Shown here: piece by piece, positions 45,444 through 55,005 of the stretch
Layout of the letters: each line of letters starts with the position of its first letter
How positions within the stretch are numbered: position 1 is the stretch's first letter
NCBI RefSeq assembly: GCF_020034665.1
Contig: NZ_JAIQDI010000002.1
Location: 2,666,001-2,730,000, forward strand
DNA: 64,000 nucleotides
Reading direction: 5' to 3'
DNA from: Niabella beijingensis
GTDB lineage: Bacteria > Bacteroidota > Bacteroidia > Chitinophagales > Chitinophagaceae
The notes under the pieces: generated by a model
Seen by the model: the letters and a program-made list of their open reading frames with translations, nothing else
Told to the model about the DNA's origin: nothing
The model's database searches: none
Position numbers and translations under genes: made by a program

Positions 45444-46013
45444 TTATTGCTGAAGTATCTGCAATTCGCCACCGGCAGTATTACCGCTGAACTGGCAATA
45501 AATGTGATGCCCGTCCTGCCTGCGGATCACATATACCAAAACTTTGTTGTTCCAATAGTCTATTGAACCCTCGTCACCAAAATAGGTAGCATCCTCTTTG
45601 ATCCGGTCCAGTTCTGCCCTGGATACCTTTCCTTCAAATATCTTTACACCGCCCAGTTCTGTTATTTGGGCCGTCAGCTTCTTTTCAAAATAATCGTAAG
45701 ACCATCCGCTGCCTACAGACCCTTCGTTGGTTATAAATGCCCGCCATACATTCCCCTCCAGGCGTTGCATTTTCCCATTGATCGGGAAAAATAAAAAGTC
45801 CTCCTGGTGTGTATAGGCCTGACTGTTAAGTAGCTTTAAGCCTTTGGGCAGTTGTATATAAGGGAAATCGCCAAGTGTAACTTTGGAAACCGGAATGGCA
45901 TTGATATCGAATTTCTTGGTTCCCGGCCCGGGCGTCGTTTGCGCGAAAAGGGAGCTATCCAGGAAATTGAATACCATAAATAAAAGTAGTGCGCTGCTGA
46001 TCAGGTTTTTCAT
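45444..46013 (-). CDS. Secreted hypothetical protein
   Basis: A 189-residue protein with signal peptide (first about 24 residues, ending LFAQ). The mature part reads FDINAIPVSKVTLGDFPYIQLPKG, followed by ELGGVKIFEGKVSRAELDRIK and GDEGSIDYWNNKVLVYVIRR. I recall a similar segment as the N-terminal part of some Bacteroidota OmpA-like proteins, but here no OmpA peptidoglycan-binding domain follows, so it is a stand-alone version. Periplasmic or outer-membrane location is likely; function unknown. Confidence 0.7.
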   Translation of the reverse strand: MKNLISSALLLFMVFNFLDSSLFAQTTPGPGTKKFDINAIPVSKVTLGDFPYIQLPKGLKLLNSQAYTHQEDFLFFPINGKMQRLEGNVWRAFITNEGSVGSGWSYDYFEKKLTAQITELGGVKIFEGKVSRAELDRIKEDATYFGDEGSIDYWNNKVLVYVIRRQDGHHIYCQFSGNTAGGELQILQQ

Positions 46014-46622
46014 AATACTATTTTTTAAGCTTTCCTGCCTGTTTTATATTCAAATATAATACCGTTGCGGCAACACTTCAAAAATTCCTGAAAATAAAGG
46101 AGCAATTGAAGAGCGTTTTTTTGTTTAGCCGGCTTCTACATAAAAAAATAAATAACTTATATCCGGTCCCGGACTTATTGGAACGCCGTTAACCAAAAAA
46201 CAAAGGCCCTATTTGAGGTTACAAATAGGGCATATTTACCTTGAGCTTTTTTAAATTAGTCCGATACGGAAGAAAATAAAAACCTGACTGGACTTGATCT
46301 CCCTTGATAATAAGCTGTATTTTATTCTTTTTGTAGCCAGCTTCTAAAGTCGGCCCGTGGATTAACTCACCGCTATTGCCTTGCAAAACCTATTCTAAAA
46401 AACTATTGCCAAAATATTCAAATAGTTGCAACCCTTTAAGAAGGTTTCATTACAACTATTGGCACTCTTCTAAGTCAATCTGATAATCATACTGTTGATA
46501 GACTTCTCAAGCACTAGAAGCGTTACCCTTACTTTGAATAACGACAAAACGACGGTTTCTCATATTTTGGATTTTATTGTTTTTGAGATTTTAGTATTAT
46601 CTCAAGACGACAGGGATATATA
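46014..46622. other. 600-bp intergenic region downstream of the patatin-like gene
   Basis: Apart from the hairpin at 46206-46231 it shows AT-rich sequence without a convincing open frame. Confidence 0.4.
46195..46231 (-). terminator. Rho-independent terminator-like hairpin (minus strand)
   Basis: A perfect 10-bp stem GCCCTATTTG/CAAATAGGGC with a 6-base loop is followed on the minus strand by CTTTG and six T. It lies 390 bp after the stop of the patatin-like gene, so that transcript would have a long 3' tail. Confidence 0.55.
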
Positions 46623-47525
46623 TCAGCACCAGAATTCAGTGAACTCCTCAGCAAAGGCTTTGCCCTGGTTGTAACCTGCTTGAGCAGAAGGACGCCGCCT
46701 CGACAGATCCATAAGATCCATACCCATTCCGATCGCGTTTTGGGACTCACTATCCGGCAAGATCGTTTCAACCAGGCTGCCGTGTGCACGCAGGTCGTTG
46801 ATCTGTGCTTCGAGATGAAGTCCCCATTCTAACGGCTTGCGCGTTCTGGTACCCAGTGGCGCAATAACCAGTACCCGCTGATATCCGGCTGCCAGATCAG
46901 CATTCACATCGGCACGGTAACCGCCATCAATGTATCGGTTACCACCGATACTATAAGCAAAGCCTCCGGCAGTGCTGGCGGCGACGGCGTCCGCCAGGTC
47001 TACCCCGCTGTGGCGGTCGAAGACGACCGCTTCACTGCTATGGGCATTGACCGCAGTGATCAGCATCCGTTGTTCCGGCCAGTGCTGGTTGGGCAGCCTC
47101 GCAGCAACAGTGGCCCGCCATTGCAGTTGCCTGGAATCCCGGGACGCCTTGTCTGTTTCAAGGAGTGCCGCACCCATTTTGCGGCGCATATCGTCTGCAT
47201 CCTTAGCAGAACTGATAATTCGATTTGTTATTTCTATATGGTTTACTTGCTTATTTGCAATGCCTGTTTTACCGGCTGCTGCAGTCCCGGGCCGGGGAGC
47301 CCAGGCAAGAATGCTGGTAAGAAGTTCCGGTGGCCGGATCGTGCTGGTTATTTGAGCCGCGACGGTAGCTCCTGCCGATGTCCCGATGATCAGATCGGCC
47401 CGCCTCACATCCAGGCCGGCATCAAACAGGCCGGCAATAACGCCAATCGACCAGGCATTACCCGTAGCGCCGCCACCACCCAGTACTAAAGCTTTGCCAC
47501 TTTGAGTCGCTTTTCTAATTTCCAT
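46623..47525 (-). CDS. Patatin-like phospholipase family protein
   Basis: The 300-residue protein has the complete catalytic dyad of the patatin fold: oxyanion-loop GGGGATGNAW (about 16-25), nucleophile Ser50 in GTSAG, and Asp200 in YIDGGY. It should hydrolyse acyl chains of phospholipids or other lipids. No signal peptide, so cytoplasmic, or exported by another route. The higher Arg/Ala content than its neighbours and the isolated position in an accessory stretch hint at horizontal gain. Not a classical ExoU-type effector, since no extra domain is present. Confidence 0.88.
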   Translation of the reverse strand: MEIRKATQSGKALVLGGGGATGNAWSIGVIAGLFDAGLDVRRADLIIGTSAGATVAAQITSTIRPPELLTSILAWAPRPGTAAAGKTGIANKQVNHIEITNRIISSAKDADDMRRKMGAALLETDKASRDSRQLQWRATVAARLPNQHWPEQRMLITAVNAHSSEAVVFDRHSGVDLADAVAASTAGGFAYSIGGNRYIDGGYRADVNADLAAGYQRVLVIAPLGTRTRKPLEWGLHLEAQINDLRAHGSLVETILPDSESQNAIGMGMDLMDLSRRRPSAQAGYNQGKAFAEEFTEFWC

Positions 47526-47727
47526 TTTTGTTCTACTTTATGTTTACTAAAAAAAACCATTCACCTGAAACTTGTAAAGAAAGTACAGTGCCGATTACGT
47601 CCCCCATCCTCGTACATGCACCAGTATTGTTCCCGGGGGATGTCATAAACCAGAACAATACCGTATCAACTATAACTTCAACCCGATTGAAAAAATAATT
47701 GAATAGTATACGAACCTGCTCATATCG

Positions 47728-48228
47728 TTAGCTTTCCATAGCGATCCTCGTTATTGCCCCATTATGGTCTGTGGCCAGGACTAACAAATATTGTGTCAGG
47801 TCTTCTCCAATTGTATAATCAAAAATCGCGAGTTCATCCAGATCATACGGATACAGACCTACTCTCACCAATTTTAAAGCATTGATCAGTTGGAGTTCGG
47901 GAGTTATAGCCTTACTATTGCAATCAATAAGGTTGGATAAATCTGCAGGTCCAATTTCTTCGATATGGCGGATAACATACTCCTTGACTGCCCCACTATT
48001 CTCATCGTGGTAATCATGCAGTATACGTTTTCTATTCATTTTGTCTTGTTCAGCAATTGTACCAATAAACCCGTCCACTGTGCGTAAAGCATCCAGGTCG
48101 ATAGCCTTGTCCATAAAATTTAAGTCGATGCAAACTTCATGGCCATTGAGCAGAACCGCTACATCGTAGTATTCTTCGAGATTATCAGTGTCAACCTCTC
48201 CGAAGTGGGGTAAAATATATTCTGCCAT
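47728..48228 (-). CDS. DUF2004-like hypothetical protein
   Basis: The 166-residue soluble protein begins AEYILPHFGEVDTDNLEEYYD and has CIDLNFMDKAIDLDAL, then YVIRHIEEIGP and, late, IGEDLTQYLLVLATDHNG. This start and the beta-rich layout resemble DUF2004 proteins, which I recall as small stand-alone proteins in polymorphic-toxin neighbourhoods; the link is moderate. No signal peptide. It may be an orphan immunity-type protein, given its accessory setting. Confidence 0.6.
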   Translation of the reverse strand: MAEYILPHFGEVDTDNLEEYYDVAVLLNGHEVCIDLNFMDKAIDLDALRTVDGFIGTIAEQDKMNRKRILHDYHDENSGAVKEYVIRHIEEIGPADLSNLIDCNSKAITPELQLINALKLVRVGLYPYDLDELAIFDYTIGEDLTQYLLVLATDHNGAITRIAMES

Positions 48229-48755
48229 TGACTATGGTTGAGGATCATTTTTAAAAGGGAAGATACAATCAATTTGAGATTTTTGCCCTTATTTGCTAAC
48301 GAGTGTTCTGAACTCGTGCTTAAGAGGTTCACTTTTCACACCCTCCAAACAGTGTTTTTCGAATTCGCTGGTTCAATCGCCGGAGGCCTTTTAGGACTTT
48401 AGCTTTTTCAAGTTCGATCACTTTTTCGATAGAAATTGAAAAAATACGCTGTACAATTCATCAACCACTGTATTTATTAGCTTTATAACCATCCTCCAGT
48501 CAGATAAAATGTAAAATTTGGTTCTCCTGTCATTTCATACCAAACCCAATATTACTAAAAGTTGATTTTCAACTAACTAAATCGTTCCACCCATTTACTA
48601 AATATATAATTCTAAAATTCAGCTATAAATATTTATATTTATAATGCAAAGTGGATTTCAAGCTAATTTTTTGCTTATGTAACCGACAACCAATAATGAT
48701 AATGCCGTATCAACCTGATTTTCCATCTACACCAAGCTAGTAAAAATTAACGACT
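48229..48755. other. 530-bp AT-rich intergenic region
   Basis: No convincing open frame. It separates divergent genes and should carry promoters for the DUF2004-like and C10 protease genes. AT content rises sharply near 48580-48660. Confidence 0.35.
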
Positions 48756-50120
48756 ATGATAAAATTTATACCATAACTGCTCGCCTTCTCAATGTTCTAC
48801 TTAAGTATTATAACACTTTCGTGCTCGAAGCAAGAAAAGTCGAAAACAGAATTTTCATCAAAAGAAATCGCACTAAATGCTGCACAGGTTGAAAAAAAAG
48901 CTTTTGGGAAGATATCATTTATTGATGGGGCGTACGATATTCCATTGGAAACAGTCGAAGCCATTGCCGTTAATCTCAATGGCATTGTTCCGGATGAGCT
49001 AAAGTTATCGAATGGAAAGGATAGGCTCCCAATCGAAAAAATAGTAACCGTTCCTGATAGCACTGGCGATCCGGCGATGTATATCGTAAACTATGCAAAA
49101 AACAATCTAGCAATTTTTTCCGCCGACGAAAGAAGTAACCCTTTACTGGCTGTAGTACCCAGTACAAAATATGAGGCAAAAGAGGTCCCTCCAGGATTTT
49201 ATAAATGGCTGGAGATTTCAATGGACTTTATCGCATTGGCGAAGAATCCTACTGTTGGAAAAGATTTGGAAAAGCCCCGAGCCGCTTGGAAAAAAATAAT
49301 AAAGGATGCAGCAGCGCATAATGACAAGTTTTTGCGTGCCAATACGTTTGTTAGCAGTTACGACACTTGTATATGGAGCTGTCCAAACTATCCAGATTGC
49401 ATGACCTACCCGGAGCTTGGATGCGGGGGACCAGACGTTGATCCGTGTGCGCCATCGGTATACTATTCAAAAGGCCCCTATCTTACAACCACTTGGGGGC
49501 AGGGTTGCACGTACAACAATCTTGTCCCTTGGAGTGGATGCACGGGAACCGACCGAGCCTGCTCATCTAATGATAAAGCACCCACCGGCTGCGTACCTAC
49601 CGCTATGGCACAAATTCTAAAATATTGGAATCATCCGTCCCTTCCAAATTTTGATTATGTTAATATGCCAGACAGTTACGGAAACGCACAAGTACAATTG
49701 CTGATGGCATCCGCCGGTTCAAGCTTACCCTCGATCGATTATGGATGCGCTGAAACAGGCGCACGGTTAGATGAAGTCGACGATGCGTTAAAAAGTACCA
49801 AATTTGGCTTTACTCATGCCAACTACGCAACCTACGGTACAGGGAGCTACACTACGGTTATATCAAATTTGAACTCCGGTATACCTGTTATTCTAGGGGG
49901 CTGCCGGGATAAAGTCATATTCGTCCCAACAAAATGCCATGCGTGGGTTTGTGATGGATATTACGAATCCGGCGATCAATGCTATCGAGCACTAAAGTTC
50001 CATATGAATTGGGGTTGGGATGGACTTTACAATGGATGGTACGATTTTAATAACTGGGAGCCGGCACCCGGATATCACTACCAATATGGGCTGGATATGA
50101 TTTATAACGCCTACCCTTAA
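48756..50120 (+). CDS. C10-family (streptopain-like) cysteine protease lipoprotein, with an in-frame stop in its signal peptide
   Basis: From ATG 48792 the protein has 442 residues. An N-terminal propeptide-like half (KEIALNAAQVEKKAFG, then NYAKNNLAIFSADERSNPLLAV) is followed by the papain-like domain, with Cys267 in TGCVPTAMAQILKYW, His383 in KCHAWVCDGYY, and MNWGWDGLYNGW. That is the SpeB/interpain plan: a secreted protease kept inactive by its prodomain. A better signal peptide starts at 48756 (MIKFIP, stop, LLAFSMFYLSIITLSC), same frame, but is cut by TAA at 48774-48776. Either the stop is real and the shorter start is used poorly, or this is a recent pseudogene or read error. A small lipoprotein gene follows. 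Confidence 0.82.
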
Positions 50121-50137
50121 CAGCTAAATATAATTTT

Positions 50138-50629
50138 ATGAAAAAATCTCACTTCTTAGTGTTCACCTTTTTGTCCGTTGCAACGTTGCATGGCTGCAAG
50201 AAAGAAAACAATTCCGACACTGGCCCGTCTTCGTTTAGTATTGTTGTTGAGAACGCTCAAGGGCAAAGCCTTTTAGCTCCGGCAACCGCTGGTCATTTTG
50301 AAGCTTCACAAATAAAAAGAACTGATCTGATAAACGGCAGTGAGGTCGAGTTCAATCAAGCAAATCTGGATAATCCCAAAGGATTTAAGATTGCTAATGA
50401 AAATGGAAAAAGTTTTCTATTCTTTACTCCCTACATGGGTACACAGCAAGCAGAAACAACAACATATTTCTACTGGAATGCAAATATAAAAGACACCATC
50501 ATTTGTCATTTTGCTGATAATGGTCAATCTGACAAGGTGATAGATGTGTGGCTAAATAAAGTAAAGGTCTTTCCAGATAAAAATATAGCAGGTTACCCGG
50601 GCTTTGGTGCATTTAAGATCATTAAATAA
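50138..50629 (+). CDS. Small lipoprotein downstream of the C10 protease, possible inhibitor
   Basis: The 163-residue protein has a lipoprotein signal (MKKSHFLVFTFLSVATLHGC, lipobox LHGC). The mature part has no recognised domain; it is beta-rich with SFSIVVENAQGQSLL and AGYPGFGAFKIIK. It starts 17 bp after the protease stop. In characterised C10 loci the neighbour is often a specific inhibitor (Spi/staphostatin-like), so that is a reasonable inference, but no inhibitor family was recognised here. Confidence 0.65.
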   Translation: MKKSHFLVFTFLSVATLHGCKKENNSDTGPSSFSIVVENAQGQSLLAPATAGHFEASQIKRTDLINGSEVEFNQANLDNPKGFKIANENGKSFLFFTPYMGTQQAETTTYFYWNANIKDTIICHFADNGQSDKVIDVWLNKVKVFPDKNIAGYPGFGAFKIIK

Positions 50630-50687
50630 TCTTCCTGTTGTCCCGTTGTATTTGATTAGAAAACTCAAAAACCACCTCATTGAATGG

Positions 50688-51239
50688 TTATGTTACAGGC
50701 CTGGCATAACTGCGTACTCGTTTTTGAAATTCTTTGCAAAGCTCCAAAATTTCGGCCGGTGTTTTTTCAAAACGCCGAAGTCTTATCAATCCCTGACGCC
50801 AATACGCAGGCAAATCATCCTCGTTGCGGTAAAACATTATTAGATAGTGGTTGGTGGAGGTAACCAAAACTCCGTCGCTGCCGCCGGAACTTTGGGATGA
50901 AAGAGACATAATGTCAAAATTTGAAATATTTTTCCAAATAAATTTTGAATCAGGTTCGATCTTAAATCCAGCCTCAAAATTAACAATATCGTAAATGCTT
51001 CTGCCGTAAGAAAAAATGACCCCATCTTTTGAAAGCGTAATTTTGGCCGCAACATCCCAGATGTATCCCGCCAATATAAAGCCCGGAATGATCAGCAACA
51101 AAATAATAGCAAAAATTGCAAATCCAATAGGTACTGGATTAGCAATAAGCCAATAGAGCACCGGAGCAATGATTACCCCACTAACAATTAGGTCCGGTTT
51201 GTACTTCCTTTTCCGTTCAGTTATTATCAATGGATCCAT
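50688..51239 (-). CDS. Hypothetical membrane protein with two N-terminal helices
   Basis: About 183 residues from the ATG chosen (the frame continues to 51257). Two membrane helices (VSGVIIAPVLYWLIA and GFAIFAIILLLIIPGFILAG) precede a cytoplasmic beta-rich domain (DGVIFSYGRSIYDIVNF, LVTSTNHYLIMFYR) that could be PH-like. No family recognised. Convergent with the lipoprotein gene. An immunity-type membrane protein is possible. Confidence 0.6.
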   Translation of the reverse strand: MDPLIITERKRKYKPDLIVSGVIIAPVLYWLIANPVPIGFAIFAIILLLIIPGFILAGYIWDVAAKITLSKDGVIFSYGRSIYDIVNFEAGFKIEPDSKFIWKNISNFDIMSLSSQSSGGSDGVLVTSTNHYLIMFYRNEDDLPAYWRQGLIRLRRFEKTPAEILELCKEFQKRVRSYARPVT

Positions 51240-51732
51240 GCTACTATATAAAAACAAATTCTAGTCCAGCTAAAGTTACTTAATAGTCCGATTATATCGA
51301 GCATTATTCTTTGGCAATCTTCAACCAAAGAAGGTGATAGTAAAAAGCGACTGATCTTTATCTCTAAATCGCAATATAGAGTCAACGATCAAGGGTTATC
51401 TTTGGTCTTTGACAACTGTTGCAGCTTCGCTTGCTGCGGTTCAGCCGTTGTGAAAATATTTAGCGCCTCGCCTATCTGCGGGGCATTTTTAATTTAAAAT
51501 AATTGAGCAGATTAAGAAAGACCATAATTCCATGCAGTCAGTAACTTTTGACCTCCAACTTTTACTTTTTACTACTCACCAGCAGTTCTCCATATAAAGA
51601 TAAGCAAACATCCTATTAAAAAAAGTGCCCGGTCATTAAAAACGCCTGTACACCTCATCTCACTTGCCTCTTTCAAATAATGGCCCACGTCCCATCCATC
51701 CCGCTCACAATCAGTCTTCGTCACATTACGCA
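51240..51732. other. 490-bp stretch upstream of a gene relic
   Basis: No gene is supported. The GC content is low, and no terminator or promoter could be identified. Confidence 0.35.
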
Positions 51733-51893
51733 TTATTTAGCACATAGCGGGTACTCCAGCCCCCGCGGCTCCGTTTCAAAACATTCAAACCACCAGCGTT
51801 TCTCTTCGGCTAAGGACTTCCATATCCGCATGTAAAAATCTTATAACTGATAATTGGTGATCTTCTGATCAGCATCATGCCGCTCACCTAAGC
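51733..51893 (-). pseudogene. Broken second copy of the small gene at 6860-7063
   Basis: Reading the minus strand gives RHDADQKITNYQL, a stop, then DFYMRIWKSLAEEKRWWFECFE. This aligns with RRGADYKITTYQLYDFYLRTWESLAGEDTWWFTCFE of the 67-residue protein. The conserved Tyr codon TAC is TAA here, so the frame is cut, and the 3' end has drifted. No start codon was found at the expected place. It is a decayed paralog of that orphan family. Confidence 0.75.
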
Positions 51894-51913
51894 TCCGGAA
51901 GGCGCTCCTCTCT

Positions 51914-52465
51914 TTAGTATTCAAATGCCAAATCATACTCTTTTGGAGATTTTTCATTTGTAACCAATCGCCAACCTTCTCTCAATTTCTCTTCTGCTAT
52001 TTTGCCTACATAAAAAGCGCCTATTCTCTTAAAGTGCTTTTTTATTTTACCCGAAAACAATTTATATAATTCATTCGGGCCGCTATCTTCTGAAATAGTA
52101 CCAACTCTGCCTGCAACTATTACACCTCTTTTTGTAGTTAAGATACCTCCAAGTTTAAGTTCTATGGATTGGGAGTTATTCATCTGATCCACTGAATATT
52201 TTTCACCTCCTGCTCTTTGAGGAATTTCTCTGATGCTTAATTGCGCTGTTTCTTTTAAAACTAAATAACGATCAATGTGGTTCCAATCTCCTGATAAAGC
52301 AATCCCTACATTTGGAGCATCAAATATGGAGTTATAAGCAGGAATGTCTCTGGTATCAAGTAATCCTGCCTTATAGTAATGAATATCGATTGTAGCTTCA
52401 ATATCCTGCAGTATTTGTGTCACATCCTCTAATACTGCAAAAAATAAAGTTTGCTTACTTTTCAT
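51914..52465 (-). CDS. Hypothetical protein (183 residues)
   Basis: Soluble, mixed alpha/beta, no domain recognised. The start reads MKSKQTLFFAVLEDVTQILQDIE; later parts include GIALSGDWNHIDRYLVLK and GGILTTKRGVIVAGRVGTISED. No signal peptide. It adjoins the broken small gene at 51733 and lies among other orphan genes. Effector-associated or immunity roles are possible but not shown. Confidence 0.6.
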   Translation of the reverse strand: MKSKQTLFFAVLEDVTQILQDIEATIDIHYYKAGLLDTRDIPAYNSIFDAPNVGIALSGDWNHIDRYLVLKETAQLSIREIPQRAGGEKYSVDQMNNSQSIELKLGGILTTKRGVIVAGRVGTISEDSGPNELYKLFSGKIKKHFKRIGAFYVGKIAEEKLREGWRLVTNEKSPKEYDLAFEY

Positions 52466-52729
52466 ATTTTCATTTTTCGAAAACTAAATATACTAGGGCT
52501 AATAGATAATTCCGCCATTTTTGAATATCCTGTTGTTTTTCTAAAAGCCAAATCCTTACATTCTAATGCAGGTACACCACTTGCTCCTCTGCCCCAAAGG
52601 TTTTTATATAGCTCGCCTCCCTGCTCAGTTATACACCGGCGCCTTCCACGTCCCGTCTATCCCATTTATTATAGCATCGGCCATCTGCCCGCAGTCATCA
52701 GCATCCTTTCTATTTTTTGTTTTGGGTGT
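52466..52729. other. Gap holding a coding relic
   Basis: On the minus strand, about 52625-52711 reads as the end of a gene (ADDCGQMADAIINGIDGTW..., stop at 52625-52627) without an upstream start. It is a tail fragment of an unknown family. The rest is unremarkable. Confidence 0.35.
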
Positions 52730-53866
52730 TCAATCTCTTGAGGGTACGAGTGTAAATCGGGTCTTCAATTTTAAAAATGGTTTCTCAAAATACTTATAGG
52801 ATAGTATGGATATGGTTACCGTTATTACAAATGCGATAACAAATCCCACTTCATTTCTCCACTCATATAAACCGATATTTTTACTAAAAGCGGCTAATTC
52901 ATCTTTAAAAATATGATAAACGATCCAGTATACCGTTATATGAAAAACGTACATCCCATAAGATATACGACCAAGATACACAAGTGGAGAAGGCATGTAT
53001 TTCTCAGATGCACCAAATAGGGAGAAAAACATAAAGAGCACACCCACAAGTATTAAAAGCCACCCGGTAACGGATTGCACGAGTGTTGAAACATGAGGAG
53101 CATCCGCATTAATCCCGCAAACCATAGACGCCAGCAACCAGCATATGATACCGGCAATAAAGAGAACAAGCCGAAGCGCGGCCGGCAATTTTGGCTGGCG
53201 GCCTTTCAGATATACAGAAAGTAAGATTCCCGCAGCAAAAAACTGGAACTGAACAAAGCTATTTGTCCATTGTCCGCTAAACCCTGTCGTTGGTCTAAAG
53301 GCATAGTAAATGATTGTTCCATACGCAACGATAATTGCAAAAAATGAAAAAGTCTTTAATCCTTTTTTCTTCGTAAAAAACAGAACCAGTGGCAGCAAAA
53401 TATATAGCTGTTCTTCAACGGACACGCTCCATAGTGGATTAATACAATAGGATTGCCATTCATTAAATGTTATATACCAGTTACCCGAAAATAATGTAAA
53501 CGCCAGTTGAGTCCCCGGAGGAATTTTCGTTCCAAAATAACCTGTGGTGTGGGTCAATAAAACCATTCCAAAAAAGAAGGTGAAATATAGTGGCCAGATA
53601 CGCAACATCCGCCTTATATAGAATGATTTAATGTTAATCTTTCCGAACTCCTGCTCCTCCCTGCCAAGCAGTTCGGTAATTAAGAACGCGCTTAAAAAGA
53701 AGAACAGGGGCACTCCATAATTTCCGATCAGGCTAAGATGATATCCCCAATAATATACATTGCTGTCTACAGGGGCCAGATCCAGCCGATGAACAAAGAA
53801 TACAAAAAGAAATGCAAACAAGCGAAGTACGTCCAACTCGGGTTTGTAATAGCGTGCTACAGTCAT
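52730..53866 (-). CDS. OafA/YrhL-type membrane acyltransferase
   Basis: The 378-residue protein has ten or so membrane helices and the acyltransferase-3 signature near the start: ELDVLRLFAFLFVFFVHRLDL contains the Arg and His typical of this family. RRMLRIWPLYF, SLWSVSVEEQLY-like NPLWSVSVEEQLYILLPLV and YGMYVFHITVYW follow. These enzymes transfer acetyl or other acyl groups to sugars of surface glycans at the inner membrane. It stands alone among orphan genes. Similar enzymes often modify O-antigen or capsule. Confidence 0.88.
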   Translation of the reverse strand: MTVARYYKPELDVLRLFAFLFVFFVHRLDLAPVDSNVYYWGYHLSLIGNYGVPLFFFLSAFLITELLGREEQEFGKINIKSFYIRRMLRIWPLYFTFFFGMVLLTHTTGYFGTKIPPGTQLAFTLFSGNWYITFNEWQSYCINPLWSVSVEEQLYILLPLVLFFTKKKGLKTFSFFAIIVAYGTIIYYAFRPTTGFSGQWTNSFVQFQFFAAGILLSVYLKGRQPKLPAALRLVLFIAGIICWLLASMVCGINADAPHVSTLVQSVTGWLLILVGVLFMFFSLFGASEKYMPSPLVYLGRISYGMYVFHITVYWIVYHIFKDELAAFSKNIGLYEWRNEVGFVIAFVITVTISILSYKYFEKPFLKLKTRFTLVPSRD

Positions 53867-54515
53867 GTATGATTTTTATACTAAAAATAAATACAATTCA
53901 TCGTTTGATCTTTGCAATGGAATAAAATGCAGGTGTTTATCCATCTATCCAACCAAATTTGATGCTCATCCCTGCATATTACAACCGGTGCTTTGCGGTT
54001 ACAAAGATGTACCATTTAGTGAAGTGTAAGTCTTCATGTTATTTGTCCACGCATGGCAGCGGTTCCATAGAGATCTGTCCTCGCACATCCCCCAAAACTC
54101 CGGTTCCCTCTATCACAAATATAGCGCCGGCTTGCTTTCAAATATTCAATCCGGTACTCCAAATTATAAATCATATATGCTACAAAAAATTAAAATTTAA
54201 CATCTTTCAGCATCCTGCCCGTTCCACCTGTCCCTCCATCCAGCCATCGTTCACTCCTCAGTTTTCACTTTTCACATCTTACCATATTTTATAATTTTCC
54301 TTTGCGACTATTATTTGCCAATCAGAAAACCTCCGACAATCCTACTAATATAAAAATTTTACGGTTAGTCTCTGGCAGTAGCGAGTCCGTCACCTTTGGT
54401 ACTGCCGCGATTGATGTCAAACATCGCCGCAATTTTATACTCCAGTTTGGGTAAAGAATCCAAAACCGTCATGTTTGCAGTAAGAAGAGCTGATAGAAAT
54501 AATGTTGAAATTATT
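53867..54515. other. 650-bp region with a truncated small open frame
   Basis: On the minus strand, about 54365-54526 reads as an open segment with a signal-like stretch (KIISTLFLSALLTANMTV) and a short tail (SLPKLEYKIAAMFDINRG), but the expected start codon is ACG. Further upstream, at 53900-54300, I see only AT-rich and pyrimidine-rich sequence. Confidence 0.35.
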
Positions 54516-54947
54516 TTATGATTCGTTTTTGCTGATGGAATGAATTCTAATTATGCAGCCATAGGCATCAGACTTCAATATTACTATTCTCATTTCTTTA
54601 CCAAACATATTGAATCTTCCCAGTTTTTTCTTAAACTCCCTAATTGGCCCATTCTCACTAACGTACGGCTCCTTTTCATAAGTCATACCGTCTACCCCAA
54701 AGAAACGTTTAGAATCATCAAAATACGTTTTCTGTTTGGTATACAGCGTTAACCAGATATTATCGTTGACAACGTGTATATTCAACCGGTCAAAAAAGTA
54801 GTCACCAAAACTACAGTCATAAAAAGTATACTGATCATCCCATTCTTTTTTATGCCGATATTCGGCGAAATTCACTTTACTAAATCCCATATGATCAATA
54901 ACCGACTTAACCAATTTATTCTGCTCAATTGAATGTAAGAGGTTCAT
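54516..54947 (-). CDS. Hypothetical protein (about 143 residues)
   Basis: The start at 54947 (MNLLHSIEQNKLVKSVIDHMG) seems best; the frame stays open to 54980. Charged, aromatic-rich, soluble; segments WDDQYTFYDCSFGDYFFDRL and DNIWLTLYTKQKTYFDD suggest an alpha/beta fold. No family recognised. It lies 58 bp after a four-helix membrane protein gene on the same strand. Confidence 0.55.
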   Translation of the reverse strand: MNLLHSIEQNKLVKSVIDHMGFSKVNFAEYRHKKEWDDQYTFYDCSFGDYFFDRLNIHVVNDNIWLTLYTKQKTYFDDSKRFFGVDGMTYEKEPYVSENGPIREFKKKLGRFNMFGKEMRIVILKSDAYGCIIRIHSISKNES

Positions 54948-55005
54948 ATTGTGTGAGGTTCTCATGCTTTTGCTGAACAACGAATATCTTGCTTACTGGA
55001 ACGAG

